Source: Laspinema sp. D2d (lineage in GTDB: Bacteria > Cyanobacteriota > Cyanobacteriia > Cyanobacteriales > Laspinemataceae). Taken from it: DNA of 64,000 nucleotides. This document shows positions 44,320 through 52,986 of this stretch, piece by piece. The translations under genes were made by a program, and so were the position numbers. Within the stretch, counting starts at the first letter, position 1. Every line of letters starts with the position of its first letter. The notes under the pieces were generated by a model, which was not told where the DNA came from, made no database searches, and saw only the letters and a list, made by a program, of their open reading frames with translations. Location: contig NZ_JAMXFC010000029.1 of NCBI RefSeq assembly GCF_025370755.1, positions 21,542 through 85,541 of the forward strand, read 5' to 3'.

Positions 44320-46890
44320 TTACTCTTTTGTCATGAGGAGCGATCGCCAATCTTCTAGGGCAGATTCGGGCCACATCCAGTCCGTTGCTAGGGCGTCGGG
44401 TTGGAAACTCAAGGGATCGACGGTGAGGACGATTTTGCGGAGTTTAATGGCTTTACTAAGAACCTCAGCCCGATCGCTTGGGGGTAAGTCCGATGCAGAA
44501 CGACTCAGAACGAGGGAAAATCCCGCATAAGCGGTGAGTGCATCATAACTTTCCAGGGGCGCAGATTCTGGGGTGGTGGAATTTTTAGACCCCATGACGG
44601 GCATTTTTTCGAGTAATTTTAAGGATTCCATCCAAGCATCTTCGGCTTTTTTGAAGTTGCCATCGGCGTAGTAGGCAAATCCTAGGGCATTGTAGTAAGT
44701 AGGATTATTGGGTTCTTGTTGGACAGCGCGAGTCCAATAGCGGCGGACATCATCCAAACTATATTTAGGATTACCGGAGAGGACTGCTTGCCACGCAAGG
44801 CGACCCCATAGGAAGGTGATACTAGAGTCAAATTTATGAGGTTCGGGAACGCCACTGAGGACCGCTTCGGCATAATTGAGGGCGCTGCGTTGGGGTTGGA
44901 GGAGTTCTTCCACAGCTTTTTGACCGGCGATCGCATCCCCTTCGTTAAAATAAGCAAAGGCTAATTTGCCCACTTCTGGGGTTTGTAATTGACTGAAATT
45001 GGCGGGATTTCCCTGAGATAACGGCGACTCCAGGGCGATCGAAGCTGTGGGAGGGAATAAAGTCCCCGGTTCTCGGGTGGCGGCAGAAAAGCGAGTTTGT
45101 CCGGTCCAGAATCCAGCCCCAGCAATGGCGATCGCCACCGCTGCGCCAATCGCCACACGCCATTTATACCCAAAAGATTTGACGGCGCTCAAGGTCTTCT
45201 CACGTTGTGGCTGACTCAGGGGCGCATCCGTTGCCGGTAACGGCCAATTTTCGGCGGTGTAAGGGGCAGTCTTAGCCGTTGGGGGTAACTCCTCGGCGAT
45301 CGTTTCTTCGAGGATATCAAACGCCTTTTGGACTTGGCTGTTCTGACGATGCACTGCATCCGTTTCGGGGTCAGTCTCACCTACCATTTCTCGGAACAAC
45401 TCTGACACCACGGAGACGGCCTCATCCTCATCGAGTTCGTCATACATGATATCTTCATAAACCCCTTCCAGGTCTCCCTCATCGAACAACTCCACATCAT
45501 CCTCAGCAAAAGCACTTTGCACCGTCATTGTTCCCGTGCGGGAGGGGGGGATGGTGCTAAAATCGAGAGCTTCGCGAGAGTGAGAAGTAGCCAGGGGGGA
45601 AAAGGGGGAGAGGGAACTGGCAGCGGCAATTTCTTGGGGAATCGGGGAAGTTTGACGAGGAATCGGGCGATCGCCGACCGTGGTGCGAGGATTCCCGGTG
45701 GTTTCTTCGGACGATGTGAGATATCCATCAAATTCCGGATGGAGATACAGCACCGGCAGCGCCCAGTAGAGTTCGTGAGACCCATAGGCGGACATCAACC
45801 CTTGTCTCGCGCGATTCAAGCTGAGGTCTACGGGATACCCTTGTTTGATGTTGTAATAAAATAACCGCGTTAGGGTCAAGGCAACATCATCGGTGATCCG
45901 TTCGGCCATTGCCAAAACCCCGGGGACACCCCGCTTGACCAGGGCCTCGGCCAGAGACCGTCTGCCGGTGGCATCGGTGGGGTCAGAACTGGCCGTATAA
46001 GCCCCGCGACAGGAGTTAAAAACGGCCATGCGAATTCCGGCATTAACTAACAATCCCGCAAGGTCATTGCCCGTGAGAACTTCGCTTAAGCCAGTTTTAC
46101 GGTTAACGAGATACAGTTCACCCCCACCGGCCCCGACATCGCTATGACCGGAGTAATGTAAGACTTGGTAGTGATTTTGTTCTAAGGCGCGAGTGAGTTC
46201 TTCCCGGTTGGGTTGTTCTAGGATATCCAGTTGGATTTGTGGAGGTTTGCCGGTAACCGGAGTGCCACTGCGCCAACGTGCTTTGAGGTCTTCTTGGAGG
46301 TGAACGGCTTCCCGTTTCAGGGCGAGATTTTCTCGGTCTGTGGGTGCAGCCAAAACCATTAAAATTTTAACCCGATCGCCGGTATTTCCGGGAAGGGCAA
46401 CAGGGGCGAGGGTGGGTTGATAGCGGGAGAAGACCAAATCTTTCCCCGTGGCGATCGCCCGGGTTTCTTCGTGAATCACCTCCCAAGGTAAACGAGGCAG
46501 GTGAGGGCCTTTGAGTCCTAGGCGTAATCGCAGCACATTCCCTTGATTATGGGCGATCGCTTGGGCCGAAGTCATGCGATCGAGCAAGCTGCCTTGAAAC
46601 AACGCCTGATACAGTTCTTGGCCTAGTTCTACTAAGTTTCCTAATGTCGTTTGTTCTGAATTACCCCTTGGGGAGTTCGAGGAAGAATGGGGTTGATCAT
46701 TTAAGCGCATCAACATCGATAATGGATCTTCCATTAGCTTAGTCGCTTGGCTCAACCATCCCTCTACCGGCCAGACCACTTGTTCCTCAGCCGGTAGCAC
46801 ACCTTTGGGTGCTTGTTCCGTCCGCACCAGATACTTATCTTCCCCAACTGGGGTTACAGAAATATGTAATTCTTCAAATTTCTGGCTCAC
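44320..46890 (-). CDS. CHAT domain protein with membrane segment and TPR end
   Basis: 856 residues. The N-terminal half is a CHAT (caspase/separase-like) domain: LPWEVIHEE near 135, H249 in LHYSGHSDVGAG and C294 in VFNSCRGA form the expected dyad, and LSLNRARQGLMSAY leads to the WALPVLYLHPEF end. An acidic linker (about 455-540), one membrane helix (VAIGAAVAIAIAGAGFW, about 590-607) and a C-terminal TPR part (NPTYYNALGFAYYADGNFKK) follow. No signal peptide, so the peptidase side should be cytoplasmic and the TPR side across the membrane, the reverse of the exported CHAT protein near 10 kb. Substrate unknown. Confidence 0.88.
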   Translation of the reverse strand: MSQKFEELHISVTPVGEDKYLVRTEQAPKGVLPAEEQVVWPVEGWLSQATKLMEDPLSMLMRLNDQPHSSSNSPRGNSEQTTLGNLVELGQELYQALFQGSLLDRMTSAQAIAHNQGNVLRLRLGLKGPHLPRLPWEVIHEETRAIATGKDLVFSRYQPTLAPVALPGNTGDRVKILMVLAAPTDRENLALKREAVHLQEDLKARWRSGTPVTGKPPQIQLDILEQPNREELTRALEQNHYQVLHYSGHSDVGAGGGELYLVNRKTGLSEVLTGNDLAGLLVNAGIRMAVFNSCRGAYTASSDPTDATGRRSLAEALVKRGVPGVLAMAERITDDVALTLTRLFYYNIKQGYPVDLSLNRARQGLMSAYGSHELYWALPVLYLHPEFDGYLTSSEETTGNPRTTVGDRPIPRQTSPIPQEIAAASSLSPFSPLATSHSREALDFSTIPPSRTGTMTVQSAFAEDDVELFDEGDLEGVYEDIMYDELDEDEAVSVVSELFREMVGETDPETDAVHRQNSQVQKAFDILEETIAEELPPTAKTAPYTAENWPLPATDAPLSQPQREKTLSAVKSFGYKWRVAIGAAVAIAIAGAGFWTGQTRFSAATREPGTLFPPTASIALESPLSQGNPANFSQLQTPEVGKLAFAYFNEGDAIAGQKAVEELLQPQRSALNYAEAVLSGVPEPHKFDSSITFLWGRLAWQAVLSGNPKYSLDDVRRYWTRAVQQEPNNPTYYNALGFAYYADGNFKKAEDAWMESLKLLEKMPVMGSKNSTTPESAPLESYDALTAYAGFSLVLSRSASDLPPSDRAEVLSKAIKLRKIVLTVDPLSFQPDALATDWMWPESALEDWRSLLMTKE

Positions 46891-47300
46891 AGTTTCCCTG
46901 CACTCCTGCTCACTGTTTATATGCTATCTCTGGGGCTAACCTGCGGTTAGGGTGAGGCTGGCCCCCTTTATTTTTAACTCTAGTTTTAAGGGGATAAATG
47001 GGAGAATTGACTAGAAAATCCCGAAGTCAATGGACAGATATTGGCTGATTTTTCCGGGTTTCTTCGGCTCAGTTTATCCCCTATTTAAATCGTAACTTTA
47101 TAGATGAACCCTCAAAAATTTCCCTAAGTTAGAGGACTTTTATTTTGGATAGAGTCTTTCCGGATAGACGAAACCGCCGTAGAAAAGTTACCCGCCTAAA
47201 AAAACTTTTTTATTCTCCAATCGAAATTGGCTCTTAACCCCCTAAGCAATGACTGCAAAAAATTTCTTTAGAAATGCTGACAACTGTCCGGAATGCATAG

Positions 47301-47376
47301 ACTCTATCGAGAACAATAGAGTGGTAGATGCACCCTGATGGATATATCCCGGCACCAAAACGCCGGGAATTTTTTA
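47301..47376 (+). ncRNA. Putative small RNA unit 1
   Basis: ACTCTAT...ATAGAGT hairpin (47301-47321), then GGTAGATGCACCCTGAT, then the intrinsic terminator CCCGGC-8-GCCGGG plus six T. There is no open frame. The box and the order hairpin-box-terminator recur in the following units. Confidence 0.5.
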
Positions 47377-47529
47377 AGCTTTTGGTCATTAATTTGCAGA
47401 CAATTGAGAGATTCCCCCAAGCGATCGGGTTAAAAAGAAGGAAGAATCAGCCCGCTCAAATGGCGGACTGTTCATCTCAAGCCTTCAACCCCAATCAATA
47501 TTAAACGGGTTACAGATATCCTTTACCTT

Positions 47530-47618
47530 GATCCGGTTAAGCTGAAAAATCTGAGAAGGATCAGATATAGATGCACTCAAAAGCCGATCCCTAGTTGTTA
47601 GGAGCTAGGGATTTTTTT
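47530..47618 (+). ncRNA. Putative small RNA unit 2
   Basis: GATCC...GGATC stem (47530-47561), then ATAGATGCAC, then a strong terminator ATCCCTAG...CTAGGGAT (47587-47612) with seven T. Same layout as unit 1 with a shorter box. Confidence 0.5.
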
Positions 47619-47737
47619 ATGGGGTGTTGAGGAGCGATCGCATGGGTTGGAACCCTTCAGATGCACTGCTGAATCGCTCCTGAAAGCCGAATCCCTTCCC
47701 CTGATTGACGAGACAGACACATAAAAACCCGATTGGC

Positions 47738-47775
47738 CGGAGAGGAACGCACCCTAATTGACGTTTCCTCTCCCT
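47738..47775 (+). ncRNA. Putative small RNA unit 3 (box in a hairpin loop)
   Basis: GAGAGGAA and TTCCTCTC enclose GCACCCTAATTGACGT, a close match to the box of unit 4. There is no T-run directly behind, so it may be an incomplete copy. Confidence 0.4.
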
Positions 47776-47859
47776 TGCAAATGTAGTGAGAGCCTGATGG
47801 CGCAGGTTTGCTTTGTGCCTGCTTAATCTCTAGTTTAGCAATAATTTTTCCGGATTGCA

Positions 47860-47937
47860 GGGGTATCTCAAGAAGAAAGGAATGGTAGATGCACCCTGAT
47901 TGACGTTTCCCGGCTCTTTTGAGCCGGTTTTTTTTAT
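47860..47937 (+). ncRNA. Putative small RNA unit 4
   Basis: ATGGTAGATGCACCCTGATT is followed by GACGTTTCCCGG and the terminator CCGGCTC-TTTT-GAGCCGG with eight T. Over TGGTAGATGCACCCTGAT it is identical to unit 1, about 560 bases upstream, although the flanks differ. Confidence 0.5.
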
Positions 47938-48017
47938 CAAAATTTGTGACAAATCCCAGAGTAGCGGCATCCTTGGGTCATCCCAAATCTGGGTAGGAAA
48001 AGTCGTTTTTATAGAAT

Positions 48018-48121
48018 AGCCTGGGTAGGCAGGCTTTGTCCTGTGAGCCTCCACCGTTGAGGGTGCAGGTTTTTTGGAGAGATGAAAAAGGCGCACCGTT
48101 AATGGTGCGCCTTTTTTAGAT
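48018..48121. terminator. Bidirectional terminator and dispersed repeat
   Basis: AAAAAGGCGCACC-6-GGTGCGCCTTTTTT (48085-48117) is a strong intrinsic terminator usable from both sides; on the minus strand it closes the peptidase/OB-fold operon. Just before it lies a CTCCACCGTTGAGGGTGCAGG segment that is the reverse-complement relative of the repeat at 14826-14876. Confidence 0.75.
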
Positions 48122-48137
48122 GAATGGTGCCCTTAAT

Positions 48138-48371
48138 CTAATCGGAGGCGATCGCCTCAAAGGATTTCACCTCTAAAACCGGGCCGATCATTGCCATTGT
48201 CATCACATCATCCCGCACTTGACCTTTGACTTTGACCTTTTGACCCGCTTTTAACAAATCCGCCGGTGCACCTTGATAAATCTCGTAGGTTTCACCGTCA
48301 TCGGAAACCAATGCCCAAGTACCTGGACCGATATTTTTACGTTCGATTGTCCCTTTTACCTTAATACTCAT
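48138..48371 (-). CDS. Small OB-fold-like protein (DUF5818-like)
   Basis: 77 residues, all beta-strand in character: KVKGTIERKNIGPGTWALVS, DDGETYEIYQGAPADLLKAGQKV and VKGQVRDDVMTMAMIGPVLEV. The pattern (G.V.......W.L..DDG..Y.L......L..GQ.V.V.G.V) is that of small OB-fold proteins such as DUF5818. The ATG overlaps the stop of the peptidase gene as ATGA, so translation is coupled and the product may work with the peptidase. The function is unknown. Confidence 0.75.
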   Translation of the reverse strand: MSIKVKGTIERKNIGPGTWALVSDDGETYEIYQGAPADLLKAGQKVKVKGQVRDDVMTMAMIGPVLEVKSFEAIASD

Positions 48372-50179
48372 GCAATTTGTCCCTCATCTTTCATAGCTAG
48401 ACGGGCAAGTGCCAAGCATAAGAAGGCATTCACCAGTAAAAAGGCTCTCGCACCGATGCCACTGCCAATCCATAATAAGGTTGGGGCTGGGGCTAACACG
48501 GCACTAATTCCCAGACAGGTTGCCATGCCAATTGTGGACCCGATCGCGAACCATTTCCATTGGGGATGTCCCAACAGCAACAGAATCAGAACAACGGGAA
48601 TTGCGACACTCGCAAATAGCGGATTGAAAGCGCTACTGCCGGAGATGGAAGTTCCCAGTTCCGGAATGGAACTGCCGAGGATACGGAAGGGCCACTGCGG
48701 TAAGTCATAGATATAGAATCCACGCAGGACGAATAATCCAGAACTTCCGGCAACCAATCCACTCGCCATACTCCAAGTCCAACTGAAGGGGAAATACATC
48801 TTCAGTAACCAGGCAATCAGATAGGACCCGACAACCATGAGGACTTTCGGTAATAGGGCGTAGACGCCACCATCAATCCAGAAACGGGGGTTGAGATAGC
48901 CGTTATCGCGCAACCAGCGGAAGAAGTCACTAAAGAAGTGACCAAAGTCAAATTGACCGCTTTTGGCAAGGGCTACCGCACTAGCGGCATCGAGATGTCC
49001 TGCCCCAAAGTGGTTGAGGGGGTCTTCTTTCACGTCCCGCGCCGATTCTTTGAGGATAGCGGTAATTTTTTCCGGGTCAGTGACGCCCGAGGCTTTAATC
49101 AAGGCAGCGACACCAGCCACATGAGGGGCCGCCATACTGGTGCCTTGATAGGCGCGAAAGGCAAAACCGGGGAGATTGGTATCGGGGTCAAAGGAGAGGG
49201 TTTCTTGGAGGATACCGCCTTCATCTCCTTGGGTGGTATCGCCACCGGGGGCGGAAATATCCACACCGGCCCCATAGTTAGAGTAGGGGGCTTTTTGTCC
49301 GTTGGCATCGATCGCCGCCACACCAATGACGTTGGTATAGCGGGCGGGATAGGAGGCACTGTTGCGCTGTTCGTTACCAGCAGCAGCAATGATTATGACT
49401 CCTTTGCTATGGGCGTAGGCGATCGCCTCTTTCATGGCGCTACTTTCCCCGGCCCCACCTAAGCTCATGTTAATCACATCGGCGCTGTTATCTGCCGCAA
49501 ATTTAATCGCTTCAGCGATATCGGCAACGTTGCCACCACCACCGGCGCTTAAGACTTTCAGGGGCATGATGTTGGCTTCATAGGCGACCCCAGCGACGCC
49601 ATAGCCATTATTAGTAGTTTGGGCAATGGTTCCTGCAACGTGGGTACCATGTCCGTTATCATCATCGGCGAGTTCGCGATTGTTAACGAAATCGTATCCT
49701 TTGACAAATTTGGTATTTTTTAAGTCCGGAACCCGACTGACTCCGGTATCAATCACGGCGACGGTGATGCCACTGCCTTTGCTGTCACTCCAGGCTTTTT
49801 CTACGTTGATGCTGCGGAGATTCCACTGTTGGGCGTAGAATGGGTCGTTGGGAATATCGAGGGTTTGATATTCGTAAGCGGGCTCAATGTATTCTGTGTA
49901 TTGAGAAACCTCAGATTTTTTGAGAGTCTTGAGGAGTTCCCGATCGCCGTTGACGATATAGAAGTGATCATCCCCGGAAAACTCGGAGTTGAGACGGGGA
50001 GTAACCCCATACTCGGAGGCGATCGCGTTGATTTCTTCGTTGACCTGAACTAGGGGAAGATCATCTCGAAAATCCAGAACAATGGACTCGAAAGTGCCTT
50101 GATTGGCTAAACCCTTGAAGTTAAACAGGGCAAAGCTCAAACCCACTATAAATAAGGAGAGGAGCAGAAGTTTTTTCAT
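48368..50179 (-). CDS. Membrane-anchored S8 (subtilisin-like) serine peptidase
   Basis: 603 residues from the ATG that begins MKKLLLLSLFIVGLSFALF, a clear signal peptide; an upstream ATG at 50227 adds 16 polar residues and is less likely. A pro-region (about 30-110) precedes the catalytic domain, with D144 (AVIDTGV), H177 (NGHGTHVAGT), oxyanion N269 (AAGNE) and S348 (GTSMAAPHVAG). Unlike simple subtilases the C-terminal 200 residues hold about five membrane helices (for example VLMVVGSYLIAWLLKMYF, PVVLILLLLG, AFLLVNAFLCLALARL). The peptidase should face the periplasm or lumen. The coupled OB-fold gene follows. Confidence 0.92.
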   Translation of the reverse strand: MKKLLLLSLFIVGLSFALFNFKGLANQGTFESIVLDFRDDLPLVQVNEEINAIASEYGVTPRLNSEFSGDDHFYIVNGDRELLKTLKKSEVSQYTEYIEPAYEYQTLDIPNDPFYAQQWNLRSINVEKAWSDSKGSGITVAVIDTGVSRVPDLKNTKFVKGYDFVNNRELADDDNGHGTHVAGTIAQTTNNGYGVAGVAYEANIMPLKVLSAGGGGNVADIAEAIKFAADNSADVINMSLGGAGESSAMKEAIAYAHSKGVIIIAAAGNEQRNSASYPARYTNVIGVAAIDANGQKAPYSNYGAGVDISAPGGDTTQGDEGGILQETLSFDPDTNLPGFAFRAYQGTSMAAPHVAGVAALIKASGVTDPEKITAILKESARDVKEDPLNHFGAGHLDAASAVALAKSGQFDFGHFFSDFFRWLRDNGYLNPRFWIDGGVYALLPKVLMVVGSYLIAWLLKMYFPFSWTWSMASGLVAGSSGLFVLRGFYIYDLPQWPFRILGSSIPELGTSISGSSAFNPLFASVAIPVVLILLLLGHPQWKWFAIGSTIGMATCLGISAVLAPAPTLLWIGSGIGARAFLLVNAFLCLALARLAMKDEGQIA

Positions 50180-50458
50180 AGAACTTTCCAGCGTAGCGCC
50201 AGTTATCTCACCACGATAACTCATCATTATCCAATTTTGGGGAAATGTTTCAGGATTTTAATCGAGTCGGCGGTAAAGGGGCCAAGGTTAATGGGCGATC
50301 GCCGACCCTCTGGAACCCCTCAACCCAGGGGTTTCGTCGCCGTTAAAGATTAGACTTCGCACTGCCTAAATCACCGAGTATTTTCCCCTAGCCTCTGTGC
50401 TGGCAGGGTTCCCCATCTATGGCATTATGTAAACTGTTCCCTAGTTTTGTTCGATATC

Positions 50459-51382
50459 ATGATCATGGCAAGTTACCCAGCCCAAAGTTTATTTCCTGGC
50501 TTTTTCAGAAGGATAATTGCAGCGGTAATTGATTTTATTTTGATTGCACTGGTTTGGTTGGGTCTAGGGTTGGGGATTAATTTTTTACCCCTTCCCGGTG
50601 AAAATAGTATTACATTTGTTGCTTTAGATTTATCTAAAGTTTTTATTGTATTTTTAGCCTTTATCGGATATTTTACTCTCCTAGAAGCCCTATTCGGTTG
50701 GACATTGGGGAAGTTAATTTTTCAAGAAGAAGTCGTCACGCTCAGGGGACGCCGACCCACTCTAACCCAAGCGCTGATTAGAACTATGTTTAAACCGATG
50801 GATATGTTGTTGCTCTTATCTCCCCTGTTGATGTCACCGAAAAACCAAACTTTGGGCGATCGCTATGCCAGAACTCTGGTGATTAATCGGGATGCGGGGG
50901 TTCCCGGTATCATTGTTGAAGATCGATATATTTTTAGCTTTAAAAAAATTATCGGTATTCTCTTGCTCCTCGTGAGTTTAGCAGGATTAGGGGGAGGACT
51001 TTATTTCCTGAAAACCTATTTACCGGAAATCCGGTCCGTGAGTCAGGCGGCAAATGCCCATTTTATGCGCTTAGAAAAAGGGAAACAACTCAATAATAAT
51101 TACCAGGCGGCTTATGAAAATGCTTCGGTGCAAGTTCGGCAAAAGGAAACTTTAGAACAATATCAGCAAAAGTTAGAGGGAAATCAAGTGTTAGATTTAG
51201 TTTTAGCCAGACGGAATGAAATTAAATTTAATAAATGGACTTTTATAGGAGAAGATGAGCCGTTGGCAGCGGTAGTTTACGGCCAACTAGAAAATATTTA
51301 TAACCTGGAGATTAATCTAGCAAAAGAAGACAATCAATGGAAATTTGTAGCAGGACAATTTATTCTGATCGCCCCTGAATGA
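50459..51382 (+). CDS. RDD family membrane protein
   Basis: 307 residues from ATG 50459. The RDD domain occupies the first 150 residues: FFRRIIAAVIDFILIALVWL with the conserved R and D, FTLLEALFGWTLGKLIF, and LGDRYARTLVI. A further membrane helix (IGILLLLVSLAGLGGGLYFL) leads to a soluble C-terminal domain of about 110 residues (AHFMRLEKGKQLNNNYQAAY). That end resembles small secreted helix-sheet domains used for ligand binding, but I cannot name it. RDD proteins have been linked to ion or small-molecule transport. Confidence 0.82.
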   Translation: MIMASYPAQSLFPGFFRRIIAAVIDFILIALVWLGLGLGINFLPLPGENSITFVALDLSKVFIVFLAFIGYFTLLEALFGWTLGKLIFQEEVVTLRGRRPTLTQALIRTMFKPMDMLLLLSPLLMSPKNQTLGDRYARTLVINRDAGVPGIIVEDRYIFSFKKIIGILLLLVSLAGLGGGLYFLKTYLPEIRSVSQAANAHFMRLEKGKQLNNNYQAAYENASVQVRQKETLEQYQQKLEGNQVLDLVLARRNEIKFNKWTFIGEDEPLAAVVYGQLENIYNLEINLAKEDNQWKFVAGQFILIAPE

Positions 51383-51384
51383 GT

Positions 51385-51405
51385 AAAAGGGCGATCGCCT
51401 TTTTT
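51385..51405. terminator. Terminator built on a HIP1 site
   Basis: AAAAGGGCGATCGCCTTTTTT: the HIP1 palindrome GCGATCGC, widened to GGCGATCGCC, forms the stem and A/T runs flank it. It separates the convergent RDD and HAD genes and can work in both directions. Confidence 0.75.
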
Positions 51406-52183
51406 AAGGGAATTGGGCCGTCAAAATAGCCCGAACTAACTCGCAAAACCCCTCAGATTCCGGTAAATCCGTCAGGTAAACGGGATGATGGGTGAGGATA
51501 TCCAAGTATTCCGCAAGATTGGCAACCCCTACGGACAAGGGAAACAGGGTCGGGTCGAATAAACTCTCATCATTGGGACTATCCCCCACCGTTACTAGGC
51601 GATCGCTGCTGTAGTCAGGGAAGCGATCGCCCAAAACCTGCATCAGGGCCACGCCTTTATCCTGATTCCGGGGTTTAATATGACAATGAACGGTACTAAA
51701 GGTAAACCCCCAGCCCATTTCTGCACAGAGGAACCTCAATCGCTGTAAATGGTCCGAGGTGAGTCCCGCCACCTCAAAAGTCCAATCGGTTACCCGAAAT
51801 GGATTATCTGAAGTCTCTTGCAGTTGGGGAAATTCAGTCAAGAGATGAGCAAACCCTGCCGCCAGTTGCTGTCGATGATGCTTTAAATCAGCAATCGGCG
51901 TTAATAGGACCGGAGTCCCGTTACTGGGGTAGAAAATCCCCCCATTTTCGGCGATCGCCCCCACCACTGGCAGATAACTAACTAACCCACTCACCCACCC
52001 AGCGGATCGTCCAGTGACAATCACCACCCCCACTGATGCGGCGGCTAATGCTTCTAATGCTTGCAACAAACCGGGGGTAAATTTCCCTTGGTGAGTCAGC
52101 GTCCCATCGAGATCCGTTGCCACCACAGCCACCCGTTCCAGGCTATGATGAGTCTGAAGTTGAGATAAGGGTAAAGATTTCAT
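51404..52183 (-). CDS. HAD-superfamily hydrolase, Cof/SPP-like
   Basis: 259 residues. The HAD motifs are complete: DLDGTLT (motif I), VIVTGRS (motif II), a Lys region (NQDKGVAL) and VTVGDSPNDESLFD (motif IV), with a C2-type cap between, so it belongs to subclass IIB with Cof-type and sucrose-phosphate phosphatases. It should remove phosphate from a small phosphorylated metabolite, with Asp as nucleophile. IAENGG is the family signature after motif II. The actual substrate is unknown. Confidence 0.88.
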   Translation of the reverse strand: MKSLPLSQLQTHHSLERVAVVATDLDGTLTHQGKFTPGLLQALEALAAASVGVVIVTGRSAGWVSGLVSYLPVVGAIAENGGIFYPSNGTPVLLTPIADLKHHRQQLAAGFAHLLTEFPQLQETSDNPFRVTDWTFEVAGLTSDHLQRLRFLCAEMGWGFTFSTVHCHIKPRNQDKGVALMQVLGDRFPDYSSDRLVTVGDSPNDESLFDPTLFPLSVGVANLAEYLDILTHHPVYLTDLPESEGFCELVRAILTAQFP

Positions 52184-52429
52184 AAATTTCTGAGGGTGCT
52201 ATTCCATCCCGGTGGGTTTTCCTTTAACATGAGACCAAGGGAAGGAAAAGGAGTCAACCCTTGGGGATGAATTCGTTGGTATCGATTAACACAACCCAAA
52301 AAAGGGTTAAAATCACCGTGATATTTCGGTTGATTCCAATGGGAATTCCCTAAAATTTACGGTTGTGAATTTCAGGCAATCATTGCTTTTAAAGGGCTTT
52401 AACCACTTCAATTCAATCCTCTAAGCGGC

Positions 52430-52608
52430 TTAAAATTTTGCATTGGCCGCTTTATAAGGGACCCACTGCTGGCCCTCCCACGTTTGGGGCGATCGCAGAG
52501 TATCCCCGGTTTTGGACCTCAGCTTTTCATCGCGGAGCAATTGCCCTAAACTACAGTAGAGTTCGCCATCAGAATCAGGTATAGCGCTGTTTCGTCGGTC
52601 TGGGACAT
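52430..52608 (-). pseudogene. Frameshifted small gene
   Basis: In the 803-base gap upstream of the next gene the minus strand reads MSQTDETALYL from ATG 52608, and one base out of frame DSDGELYCSLGQLLRDEKLR, SKTGDTLRSPQTWEGQQWV and PYKAANAKF then TAA. Adding a single base near 52572-52580 would join the two into a 59-residue protein. The second part is clearly protein-like. It is either a recent one-base deletion or a sequencing error. The family is not recognised. Confidence 0.55.
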
Positions 52609-52986
52609 CCTACAGCAGTTGCGGGATCGTCCTGGAGTTGGGGTGGGGTGCCATCCGGGGTCACTTTCTTTACCGATTCGAGAGTCCGATGCTTGGGGAA
52701 AATTGCAGCCTTAGATCCAGCTTGTAAGTGGATAGTTAAGATAAGGTAAGGGTGTTGCGATCGGTTCGGTTAATTTTGAGTCTCCAGCAGGTTGCCGCAA
52801 AATGGACGAACATTTCCTAACCTTCTGTTTGAACTCTCAAGAGACCGACCCAACATCCAACCCGATTTGACAACTCTCATCGGTGGCCTCTGATCCATGA
52901 GAGGGAGTGAAAAACTTACGGGATGAATATCAAAGATGCCGTCGGGGGAACTCTATCAAAAAGTGCCGTTGTACCAGGGAAAGTCT

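Noticed and set aside
46891..48137. tRNA or known structural RNA in the large gap
   Set aside because: No cloverleaf, GTTCRA arm or recognised conserved RNA signature was found; only the repeated box-terminator units.
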